From Agrobacterium tumefaciens (GTDB lineage: Bacteria; Pseudomonadota; Alphaproteobacteria; Rhizobiales; Rhizobiaceae), in NCBI RefSeq assembly GCF_017726655.1, contig NZ_CP072309.1, forward strand, positions 489,501 through 553,500: DNA of 64,000 bases, given 5' to 3'. The notes below the pieces were generated by a model, which saw only the letters and a list, made by a program, of their open reading frames with translations, was not told where the DNA came from and ran no database searches. The translations under genes and the position numbers were made by a program. Below are positions 26,961 to 34,911 of this stretch, piece after piece (the first letter of the stretch is position 1; each line of letters begins with the position of its first letter).

Positions 26961-26976
26961 ATGTTATCGATAACAT
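26961..26976. promoter_or_regulatory. Predicted LacI-family operator (GntR/IdnR type)
   Basis: ATGTTATCGATAACAT is a perfect 16-bp palindrome with central CG, very close to the E. coli gluconate operator ATGTTACCGGTAACAT. It sits between the divergent idonate and gluconate dehydrogenase genes, 43 bp before the latter. No LacI-family gene is in this window, so the regulator must be elsewhere. Confidence 0.78.
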
Positions 26977-27018
26977 AAATCGGCATGAGGTCAATGCCGG
27001 GAGAGACTGGAGGAAATA

Positions 27019-27774
27019 GTGAGCCTGAAATTGTTTGATCTTTCCGGGCGCAGAGCCCTGATCACCGGCTCGTCCCAGGGCATCGGCTTTGCGCTGGCGC
27101 AAGGCCTGTCGGAGGCGGGAGCCGACGTGGTGCTGAACGGCCGTGATGAAGTGAAATTGGATGATGCCGCCACGCGGATCAAAGGCGCTAAAACACTGCC
27201 CTTCGACGCCACGGACCATGCCGCTGTGCGCAGCGCTATCGATCAATTTGAAGCAGAGGTTGGTCCGATCGATATCCTCGTCAACAATGCCGGCATGCAG
27301 CACCGCTCTCCTCTCGAGGATTTCCCGGCCGATGCCTTCGAGCGCCTGCTGCAAACCAATATCGCCTCGGTATTCCATGCCGGTCAGGCAGCCGCGCGCC
27401 ATATGATCACCCGAGGCCGCGGCAAGATCATCAACATCGCCAGCGTCCAGACCGCCCTCGCTCGGCCGGGCATTGCGCCCTACACCGCCACCAAGGGCGC
27501 TGTCGGCAACCTGACCAAGGGCATGGCGACGGATTGGGCGAAATATGGCCTGCAATGCAACGCTATAGCGCCTGGCTATTTCGACACGCCGCTCAATGCT
27601 GCACTGGTGGCTGATCCCACCTTTTCTGCGTGGCTTGAAAAGCGCACACCCGCCGGTCGTTGGGGCAAGGTGGACGAACTCGTCGGCGCCTGCATTTTCC
27701 TGTCGTCAGACGCTTCGTCCTTCGTGAACGGACATATTCTCTATGTCGATGGCGGCATTACCGCTTCGCTGTAA
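27019..27774 (+). CDS. Gluconate 5-dehydrogenase-like short-chain dehydrogenase
   Basis: SDR of 251 aa that would reduce 5-ketogluconate to D-gluconate. TGSSQGIGFAL (about residues 16-26), NNAGMQHRSPLEDF (typical of IdnO/Gno), the catalytic serine in IASVQ, and YTATKGAVGNLTKGMA are visible. GTG start with GGAGGAAAT. Opposite idnD across a LacI-type operator, so the two form the idonate-to-gluconate route. Gene name idnO would fit but was not verified. Confidence 0.86.
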   Translation: MSLKLFDLSGRRALITGSSQGIGFALAQGLSEAGADVVLNGRDEVKLDDAATRIKGAKTLPFDATDHAAVRSAIDQFEAEVGPIDILVNNAGMQHRSPLEDFPADAFERLLQTNIASVFHAGQAAARHMITRGRGKIINIASVQTALARPGIAPYTATKGAVGNLTKGMATDWAKYGLQCNAIAPGYFDTPLNAALVADPTFSAWLEKRTPAGRWGKVDELVGACIFLSSDASSFVNGHILYVDGGITASL

Positions 27775-27826
27775 AAAACGGCAGTCGGACGACACCACGA
27801 CACTTTGGGAGGAGGCCGTGAGCAAC

Positions 27827-28720
27827 ATGAGCGAGAAGAACAAAGTCGCCCTGATCGGTGCTGGCGCTATGGGCGGCGCTATCGGCACGCGGCTCATCGA
27901 GACGGGCAATCATCTGACGGTTTTCGATCTCGACGCGGAAAAGGTGTCGGCGCTGACGAACCTTGGCGCACAGAGCGCCGGCACGGCTGCGGAGGCGGCT
28001 TCGGCTTCCGATGTGGTTATCCTCAGCCTCAACTCGCCGAAAATCGTTCGCATCGCTGTGTTCGGCAAGGATGGCGTGGCGGCCGGCGCAAAACCCGGCA
28101 CGCTCATCATCGACACGTCCTCGATTGACCCGGAAGCGACTAAGGAACTGGCGGCTGACGCCGCAGATAAAGGCCTGCGCTGGGTGGACAGCCCGCTTTC
28201 CGGCGGCGCGCCCAAGGCGCTCATCGGGCAACTGACATTGATGGCCGGAGGTAGTGAAAAGGATGTGACCGATGCTCACCGGGTGCTCCAACATGTCGCA
28301 AGCAACTATACCCATATGGGGCCCTGCGGGGCGGGCCAGACCACCAAGCTTATCAATCAGGTTCTTTGCGGGCTGAACTTTCTCGCCGTGGCGGAAGCAA
28401 CGCAGCTCGCACTCGATGCTGGCGTCGATGCCGCAAAGATACCGCAGGCGCTAAAGGGCGGGCGCGCCGACAGCGCCATCCTTCAGGAGTATATGCCCCG
28501 CTATGTAGCAAAGGATTACCGCCGGACCGGCCGCATCGATAACATGGTGAAAGATCTGAATGGCGCGCAGGACCTTGCCCGGCGAACCAACACTGCCATG
28601 CCACTGACGGCCGTCTGCGCCGAGGTGCACCGGATGTTGACGGCAGCCGGACTTGGCGGAGAAGACCAAGCTGCACTGATGGAGTTTTTCGGCGGCGCAA
28701 AACGCAACCTTTCGGGCTGA
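27827..28720 (+). CDS. 3-hydroxyisobutyrate/tartronate semialdehyde dehydrogenase family protein
   Basis: Beta-hydroxyacid dehydrogenase of about 297 aa. The N-terminal Rossmann motif is VALIGAGAMGGAIGTRL, the substrate stretch DSPLSGGAPKA, and the catalytic lysine lies in GAGQTTKLINQ. The exact substrate is unknown; sugar-acid catabolism is suggested by the neighbours. The site GGGAGGAGG (27807-27815) stands two bases before an in-frame GTG at 27818, so that GTG is an equally good start. This site is fully complementary to the loops of the small RNA at 10 kb. Confidence 0.85.
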   Translation: MSEKNKVALIGAGAMGGAIGTRLIETGNHLTVFDLDAEKVSALTNLGAQSAGTAAEAASASDVVILSLNSPKIVRIAVFGKDGVAAGAKPGTLIIDTSSIDPEATKELAADAADKGLRWVDSPLSGGAPKALIGQLTLMAGGSEKDVTDAHRVLQHVASNYTHMGPCGAGQTTKLINQVLCGLNFLAVAEATQLALDAGVDAAKIPQALKGGRADSAILQEYMPRYVAKDYRRTGRIDNMVKDLNGAQDLARRTNTAMPLTAVCAEVHRMLTAAGLGGEDQAALMEFFGGAKRNLSG

Positions 28721-28862
28721 TGCCCGGAAATAGCGGATGGCGGGAGGCTGTTGAAACTCCCGCGCCGTCCCATTGCGAAATGGTCCCGCACCGACGATGA
28801 TCGGCGAATCGGCAGGGCATTTGCCGTATGACCGCAGATATACATGCAGAGGACATTTCCCG

Positions 28863-29855
28863 ATGACTATTTCGACCACAGGCGCGGGAATTGCCGGTGT
28901 CACCGTTTCCGGGAATGGGTTTTCTGCCGAAATTGCCTACGAGGGCGCGACGCTCCTGAGCTGGCGACCCCTCTCTGCAGACGGTGCTGGGAACGAGAAC
29001 CTCATCGACGGATATTTGAACCCTTCCGACATTGGCTCGCAGAATGGAGTGAGAAACGGCATTCTCGCACCCTTCACCAACCGCATTGCGGATGGTCGCT
29101 TTAGCTTTGGCGGGCAGGACCATCGCATTGAACCGGTACTTGCCCATGAAGCCCTGGTTTTTCACGGATTTGCCAGAGCCCTGCCCTTCATTCTTGTCCA
29201 TTCCGACAAGGCGGATGACGCCCACATTCTGCTGTTTCGCGCCGATATACGGCCTGCCGATTTTGCGGGCTATCCATACCGGCTCACCATCGAGGTGGAA
29301 TATCGTTTCTCCGGCCATGAGGTTGCCATCGACATCCGCGGCATCAACCGCGGTGAGCAGACCATGCCCTTCGCGGCCGGCTGGCATCCCTATTTCCGCC
29401 TGCCCGGCACGACGTCTATCGATAACCTTCTTCTTACGCTGCCCTCGAAGACCGTTATCGAAACAGACGCAAATCTGATCCCCCTTCGTGACCCAAAAGG
29501 CGCTGTCGTCAAACGGGACGACATTGGTTTTGTCCAAACGCCGCTATCAGGCCATGTGCTCGATTTATGCTTCACCGATCTGAATGCATCCGAAAACGGG
29601 CTTTACGAAACGAGGCTGGAAGACCGTAATAGCGGCGCGAGCCTGACGGTATGGCAGGAGCGGGGTCATATGCATGTCTTTACCGGCGATACCCTCGCGC
29701 GCGGCAGGCGCCACTCTATAGCCCTGGAACCCGTGGAAACGCCCACCAATGCGTTCAACCAGCCCGAATTCGCGGACGCGATAACATTGAACCCGGGAGA
29801 AACGCGCAGCTTCCGCTTTGGTTTTCGTTTCGACGGCCAATCGACGACGCGTTGA
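28863..29855 (+). CDS. Aldose 1-epimerase family protein
   Basis: 330 aa, beta-sandwich galactose-mutarotase-like fold. Visible are RNGILAPFTNRIADGRF near the N-terminus, HGFARALPF with the acid histidine, and AGWHPYFRLPG with the second histidine. The base glutamate is in ALEPVETPTNAFN. It interconverts sugar anomers or a related sugar. It lies about 140 bp after the dehydrogenase on the same strand, so it may belong to the same sugar locus. Confidence 0.84.
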   Translation: MTISTTGAGIAGVTVSGNGFSAEIAYEGATLLSWRPLSADGAGNENLIDGYLNPSDIGSQNGVRNGILAPFTNRIADGRFSFGGQDHRIEPVLAHEALVFHGFARALPFILVHSDKADDAHILLFRADIRPADFAGYPYRLTIEVEYRFSGHEVAIDIRGINRGEQTMPFAAGWHPYFRLPGTTSIDNLLLTLPSKTVIETDANLIPLRDPKGAVVKRDDIGFVQTPLSGHVLDLCFTDLNASENGLYETRLEDRNSGASLTVWQERGHMHVFTGDTLARGRRHSIALEPVETPTNAFNQPEFADAITLNPGETRSFRFGFRFDGQSTTR

Positions 29856-29862
29856 TGGGCGC

Positions 29863-30324
29863 TCAGATGTGCGTCGTCGGCAGCGATGACGACAGCTTCA
29901 CCGTCTCCATCGAGATAAAGGCCGACATATCGTAAAGCTGAACGCGACGCAGGATTTGCTTGTAGACGGTGTCGTAATATTCGACATTAGGCAGCACGAG
30001 TTTGAGAATATAGTCGAAATTACCCGTCAGGCGGTGAACCTCGACAATCTCCGGTATGGTGCTGACGGCGGCATGGAACTTGTCCAACCAATCCTCGGCA
30101 TGCAGGCCCGTTCTCACCAGCAGGAAAACCGTGGTCGGCAGATTGATTTTTCGCCGGTCCAACAGCGCCATCGTGCCCGTCACATATCCCTCCGTGCGCA
30201 ACCGGGTAATGCGCCGCGAACAGGCCGATAGCGACAGCGAAACCTCCTCGGCGATATCGGCGAGCGGCGTTTCCGCATTTTCCTGGAGAATCGCAAGGAT
30301 TCGGCGGTCTCGATCATCAATCAT
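29863..30324 (-). CDS. Lrp/AsnC family transcriptional regulator
   Basis: 153 aa. The N-terminal helix-turn-helix reads [27 protein letters not shown]. The C-terminal RAM ligand domain includes [23 protein letters not shown]. Ligand would be an amino acid. A GTG 15 bases upstream (30339) is an alternative start. Divergent from an amino-acid racemase gene, its probable target. Confidence 0.88.
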   Translation of the reverse strand: MIDDRDRRILAILQENAETPLADIAEEVSLSLSACSRRITRLRTEGYVTGTMALLDRRKINLPTTVFLLVRTGLHAEDWLDKFHAAVSTIPEIVEVHRLTGNFDYILKLVLPNVEYYDTVYKQILRRVQLYDMSAFISMETVKLSSSLPTTHI

Positions 30325-30490
30325 CCGAAAAGAATGCACCTGTTAACATATTTTCGCAAGAAATTTGCGCATTTACCGGCCATCCCGCTCCAGACTTGCA
30401 CTTCCGCCTAAAAATCGCAGGAAAAACGCACGCCGTTTTCGTGACGGCGATGGCATCCTTGTCGCAATCAATTTTGATAAGGGGAAACAG

Positions 30491-31204
30491 ATGAAACGCA
30501 TCGGCCTGATTGGCGGCATGAGCTGGGAATCCACCGCAACCTATTATCGCATGATCAACGAGGCAGTGCGCGACAGCCGCGGCGGGCTGGTTTCGGCCGA
30601 TATCGTCATGCATTCGCTCGATTTTTCCGAAGTTGTCGCCCTTCAGAAGGCTGACCGCTGGGATGAAGCAGGCGCGCTTCTGGGCGCTGCCGGCGCACGC
30701 CTCGCCAATGCCGGTGCCGATTGCGTGCTCATCTGCACCAACACCATGCATCTTGTCGCAGACACGGTCGAAAAAATGTCAGGCGTCGCCCTGATCGACA
30801 TTATCGACGAAACCGCCGCCGCCCTGAAGGCGGATGGACGCCGCAAGCCATTGCTGCTCGCCACCCGTTACACGATGGAACACGGCTTCTACACCGATCG
30901 GATGCGTCGCCAGGGCATCGACGTCGTTGTGCCCGAAGCGGATGACCGGGCTGCAATTCATGACATTATTTTCGGCGAGCTCTGCCAGGGGGAAATCAAG
31001 TCCTGTTCGCGCGAGCGCTACCTTGCAGTAATCGAAAAAGCCCGTGCGCTGGGTGTTGATTCCGTCATTCTCGGCTGCACCGAAATTTCCCTGCTGATCG
31101 ACCCCAACGCGCTGCCGTTGCCGGGTTACGATTCGACAGCCATTCATGCGGAGGCCGCGGTCGCCTTCGCGCTTGGGAACAAGGCGTTCGACAGAGCCGC
31201 GTGA
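30491..31204 (+). CDS. Aspartate/glutamate racemase family protein
   Basis: PLP-independent racemase of 237 aa. The N-terminus MKRIGLIGGMSWESTATYY and the two catalytic cysteines in CTNTMH (about residue 80) and GCTEI (about residue 195) are typical of the YgeA/aspartate racemase group. It interconverts L- and D-amino acids; the specificity is open. GGGG(A) stands before the ATG. Divergent Lrp regulator upstream, amidotransferase directly downstream. Confidence 0.88.
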   Translation: MKRIGLIGGMSWESTATYYRMINEAVRDSRGGLVSADIVMHSLDFSEVVALQKADRWDEAGALLGAAGARLANAGADCVLICTNTMHLVADTVEKMSGVALIDIIDETAAALKADGRRKPLLLATRYTMEHGFYTDRMRRQGIDVVVPEADDRAAIHDIIFGELCQGEIKSCSRERYLAVIEKARALGVDSVILGCTEISLLIDPNALPLPGYDSTAIHAEAAVAFALGNKAFDRAA

Positions 31205-31975
31205 ATGTGCCGCCTCTTTGCTTATTCCGGTAAACCGGTCTGGCTCGACAGCCTTCTGATCGAGCCCGAAGCATCGCTGGTCAGCCAGTCCATGGCCGCG
31301 AGAGAGGCCAAAACCGTTGTGAACGGCGATGGCTGCGGCCTCGGCTGGTATGGCGAGCGCGGAACGCCCGGCGTCTTTCGCGACACGCGACCTGCCTGGT
31401 CGGATGCCAATCTGGCGGCGCTTTGCCACCAGCTTCGCTCGGGCATGTTCATGGCGCATGTGCGCTCCGCCACATCTGGCGAAGTTTCCCGCGCCAATTG
31501 CCACCCGTTCTCCCATGGCCAATATCTGTTCATGCATAACGGCCAAATCGGCGGCTATGAGCAGATCAGGCGCGACATCGATTCCCTCATTCCAGACGAC
31601 CTCTATGCAAACAGGCGCGGCACCGGCGACAGCGAAGCCATTTTTCTGATTGCCGCGGGGCTCGGCCTTGAAGCCGATCCCGTCCGCGCGATCGCGACGG
31701 CGCTGCGGCTCTGCCATAAAAAGATGGTCGCGGCAGGCGTATCCTCTGCGCTTCGCTTCAGCGCCGTGCTCATGGATGGCGACTGCGTGCATGCCTTTCG
31801 CTGGTCGAGCGACGACAAGCCGCCGACGCTCTATTGGCGCATGCTCGATGACGGCATCGCGCTCAGTTCGGAGCCTTTCTCCTTCGATTGCACGCCCTGG
31901 TGCGCCGTTCCGCCGAACACCAGCCTGACGATCCGCGCGGGAGAAATGACGGCGGCACCTTTTTTCCTGCAATAG
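31205..31975 (+). CDS. Class II glutamine amidotransferase
   Basis: 256 aa, Ntn-hydrolase fold of the YafJ/EgtC group. The nucleophile is Cys2 in MCRLFAYSG. NGDGCGLGWYG, AHVRSATSG and the HNGQIGGY loop form the glutaminase site. It releases ammonia from glutamine or hydrolyses gamma-glutamyl compounds. Its ATG directly follows the racemase stop, so the genes are coupled. No synthetase domain is attached, so a stand-alone gamma-glutamyl hydrolase role is possible. Confidence 0.87.
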   Translation: MCRLFAYSGKPVWLDSLLIEPEASLVSQSMAAREAKTVVNGDGCGLGWYGERGTPGVFRDTRPAWSDANLAALCHQLRSGMFMAHVRSATSGEVSRANCHPFSHGQYLFMHNGQIGGYEQIRRDIDSLIPDDLYANRRGTGDSEAIFLIAAGLGLEADPVRAIATALRLCHKKMVAAGVSSALRFSAVLMDGDCVHAFRWSSDDKPPTLYWRMLDDGIALSSEPFSFDCTPWCAVPPNTSLTIRAGEMTAAPFFLQ

Positions 31976-32010
31976 AGATTCTTATCCGAGACGATTTTGC
32001 CAAGAGCATA

Positions 32011-32050
32011 AAGCCGCCATCCAATTTGCGCCGTGGCGGCTTATTTATTT
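32011..32050 (+). terminator. Intrinsic terminator after amidotransferase gene
   Basis: AAGCCGCCA and TGGCGGCTT pair around a 14-base loop and are followed by ATTTATTTT. Confidence 0.75.
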
Positions 32051-32448
32051 TCATTGAATTTTTGCGGCTGCGAAGGCTAGTGTGTACGTTGAGGCATTCG
32101 GCTAAACCACGGACGGTTTCCAGTCTGGTGCATGGATATAATAAAATGAACAGATTTCAGGACCGGTGAACCATTTCAAACTTTTGCAGCCTCATTCTCT
32201 TTTGAACGATGCCAGACATCGCACCGCCGACGCAAACAGCCTCACAAACTGCGGATATGAGGCTTAGAACATTCTTTGTGTCCTTCAGGGCGTGAAAAAA
32301 CTCTTATTTTTCAAAATTCTAGCCCACATCACTTTCCGCGAAAATTGCTGTTGCCACGCCTCCATATCGATGCATAAACTGACATCAGCAATGGCAATAC
32401 GGATCAACCTCTCAGACCCTCTCCTCCCACCAAGGTGCTGACCGACCA
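32051..32448 (+). other. Leader and promoter region of the glycogen operon
   Basis: No gene seen in about 400 bp. It must hold the glg promoter; AT-rich patches lie at about 32280-32320, but no clear -35/-10 pair was found. Just before glgP there is a pyrimidine run containing CTCCTCCC at 32421-32428, the same anti-SD core as in the small RNA, and no strong Shine-Dalgarno sequence close to the ATG. Confidence 0.55.
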
Positions 32449-34911
32449 ATGATCAATAATCTCAACGCCGCCGATCTTCCCCGCCCCGCGCCGCGCAGTT
32501 CCAACCCGGAAATCATGGCCGCGGAAATCATCGAGCGACTGACCTACCGCATCGGCAAAGACGTTAAGGTTGCAAAACCGCATGACTGGCTGACCGCAAC
32601 CATCCTCGTCGTGCGTGACCGCATCATCGACAAGTGGATGGAATCCACCCGCAAGGCCTATGCCAACAATTCCAAGCGCGTTTATTATCTGTCGCTGGAA
32701 TTTCTGATCGGCCGCCTGATGCGCGACGCCATCTCCAACATCGGCCTGATGCACGAGATTCGTGACGCGCTGTCCTCCCTCGGCGTCGATCTTGACGTTA
32801 TCGCCGGGCTGGAGCCGGATGCGGCACTGGGTAATGGCGGTCTTGGGCGTCTTGCTGCCTGCTTCATGGAATCCATGGCGACCGTTGATATTCCCGCCTA
32901 TGGCTACGGCATCCGTTACGTGCATGGCCTCTTCCGCCAGCAGATGGCTGACGGATGGCAGGTGGAACTGCCGGAAACCTGGCTTGCCCACGGTAACCCA
33001 TGGGAATTCGAGCGCCGCGAAAGCTCTTATGAAATCGGCTTCGGCGGCTCGGTGGAGACGATCGGCGGATATGAAGACCCGCAGCGCTTCGTCTGGAAAC
33101 CGGCCGAGCGGGTCATCGCCATGGCTTACGACACGCCGGTCGTCGGCTGGCGCGGCACCCGCGTCAACACGCTGCGCCTCTGGTCGGCACAGCCGATAGA
33201 CCCCATTCTCCTCGCCGCCTTCAATGCCGGCGACCATATCGGGGCTCTTCGCGAGAGCAACAAGGCGGAAAGCCTGACGCGCGTTCTTTACCCAGCGGAC
33301 GCAACGCCGGCCGGCCAGGAACTGCGCCTGCGACAGGAATTCTTCTTCTCTTCCGCCTCGCTGCAGGACATCCTGCGCCGCCACTTGCAGCAGTATCCGG
33401 ATTTCACCTCTCTACCGGACAAGGTCTCTATACAGCTCAACGACACCCATCCGGCCATTTCCATCGCGGAAATGATGCGCCTTCTGTGCGATGTGCACGG
33501 TCTGGAGTTCGAGGAAGCCTGGAAGATCACGCAGGGCACCTTCTCCTATACCAACCACACGCTGCTTCCCGAGGCGCTGGAGAGTTGGCCGGTGCCGCTG
33601 CTTGAGCGTCTGCTGCCAAGACACATGCAGATCGTTTATGCGATCAACGCCAATACTCTGCTCTTTGCCCGCAAGGAAAAGAAGATGGCGGACCAGCAGA
33701 TCCGCTCCATTTCTCTCATCGACGAAGGTGGCGAGAGACGTGTGCGCATGGGCAACCTCGCCTTCATCGGCTCGCATTCCATCAACGGCGTCTCCGCCCT
33801 TCACACCGATCTGATGAAAGAAACGGTGTTTGCCGATCTGCACAGCCTGTATCCGGAGCGGATTAACAACAAGACCAATGGCATCACACCACGCCGCTGG
33901 CTGATGCAGTGCAATCCCGGCCTGACCAGCCTGCTGCGCGAGACGATCGGCGACGATTTCCTCGATGATGCGGAAAAACTGACCGCTCTCGACCGCTTTG
34001 CCGAGGACGCCGGTTTCCGCGAAAAATTCGCCGAGGTGAAGCGCCTGAACAAGGTCCGCCTTGCCAATACGGTGGCGCAGCGCATGGGCATCCGCGTCGA
34101 CCCCTCTGCGATGTTCGATATCCAGATCAAGCGCATTCACGAATACAAGCGGCAGCTTTTGAACCTTGTCGAAACCGTCGCACTCTATGATCAAATCCGT
34201 TCGCATCCGGAACTGGATTGGGTGCCGCGCGTTAAGTTCTTTGCAGGCAAGGCAGCGCCGAGTTACCACAACGCGAAGCTGATCATTAAGCTTGCCAACG
34301 ATATTGCCCGGGTGATCAATAACGACCCGGCCGTGCGCGGACTTCTGAAGGTGGTTTTTGTTCCGAATTACAACGTCTCGCTCGCGGAAATCATGGTTCC
34401 CGCTGCCGATCTCTCCGAGCAGATATCGACGGCCGGCATGGAAGCGTCCGGCACCGGCAACATGAAATTCGCACTCAATGGCGCACTCACCATCGGCACG
34501 CTCGATGGCGCGAATGTGGAAATGCTGGAACATGTCGGCGCCGACAACATGGTCATCTTCGGCATGACCGCGGAAGATGTCGCCAAGGCCCGTGCCGATG
34601 GTCATAATCCCCGTGGCATTATCGAAGGGTCTGCGGAATTGTCGCAGGCGCTGTCATCCATCGCGTCGGGTGTGTTCTCACCCGACGACCGTTCCCGGTT
34701 TTCCGCCCTTATCGACGGCATTTACAACAGCGACTGGTTCATGGTCGCCGCCGATTTCGACGCCTATGCCGAGGCTCAGCGCAAAGTAGATGCGATCTGG
34801 AGCGATCAGGATAGCTGGAACACCAAAGCAGTGCGCAACACGGCGCGTATGGGCTGGTTCTCGTCCGACAGGACGATCCGTCAATATGCCACCGAGATCT
34901 GGAGAGCCTGA
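32449..34911 (+). CDS. glgP: Glycogen phosphorylase
   Basis: Releases glucose-1-phosphate from glycogen ends. 820 aa, the full family length. N-terminal KRVYYLSLEFLIGRLM and ALGNGGLGRLAACF, then the PLP-lysine site in EASGTGNMKFALNGALTIGTLDG (positions about 663-685). First gene of the glycogen operon, overlapping glgB by one base (TGATG). The ribosome-binding site is poor (AAGGTG at about -17). It links storage breakdown to pgm downstream. Confidence 0.96.
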   Translation: MINNLNAADLPRPAPRSSNPEIMAAEIIERLTYRIGKDVKVAKPHDWLTATILVVRDRIIDKWMESTRKAYANNSKRVYYLSLEFLIGRLMRDAISNIGLMHEIRDALSSLGVDLDVIAGLEPDAALGNGGLGRLAACFMESMATVDIPAYGYGIRYVHGLFRQQMADGWQVELPETWLAHGNPWEFERRESSYEIGFGGSVETIGGYEDPQRFVWKPAERVIAMAYDTPVVGWRGTRVNTLRLWSAQPIDPILLAAFNAGDHIGALRESNKAESLTRVLYPADATPAGQELRLRQEFFFSSASLQDILRRHLQQYPDFTSLPDKVSIQLNDTHPAISIAEMMRLLCDVHGLEFEEAWKITQGTFSYTNHTLLPEALESWPVPLLERLLPRHMQIVYAINANTLLFARKEKKMADQQIRSISLIDEGGERRVRMGNLAFIGSHSINGVSALHTDLMKETVFADLHSLYPERINNKTNGITPRRWLMQCNPGLTSLLRETIGDDFLDDAEKLTALDRFAEDAGFREKFAEVKRLNKVRLANTVAQRMGIRVDPSAMFDIQIKRIHEYKRQLLNLVETVALYDQIRSHPELDWVPRVKFFAGKAAPSYHNAKLIIKLANDIARVINNDPAVRGLLKVVFVPNYNVSLAEIMVPAADLSEQISTAGMEASGTGNMKFALNGALTIGTLDGANVEMLEHVGADNMVIFGMTAEDVAKARADGHNPRGIIEGSAELSQALSSIASGVFSPDDRSRFSALIDGIYNSDWFMVAADFDAYAEAQRKVDAIWSDQDSWNTKAVRNTARMGWFSSDRTIRQYATEIWRA

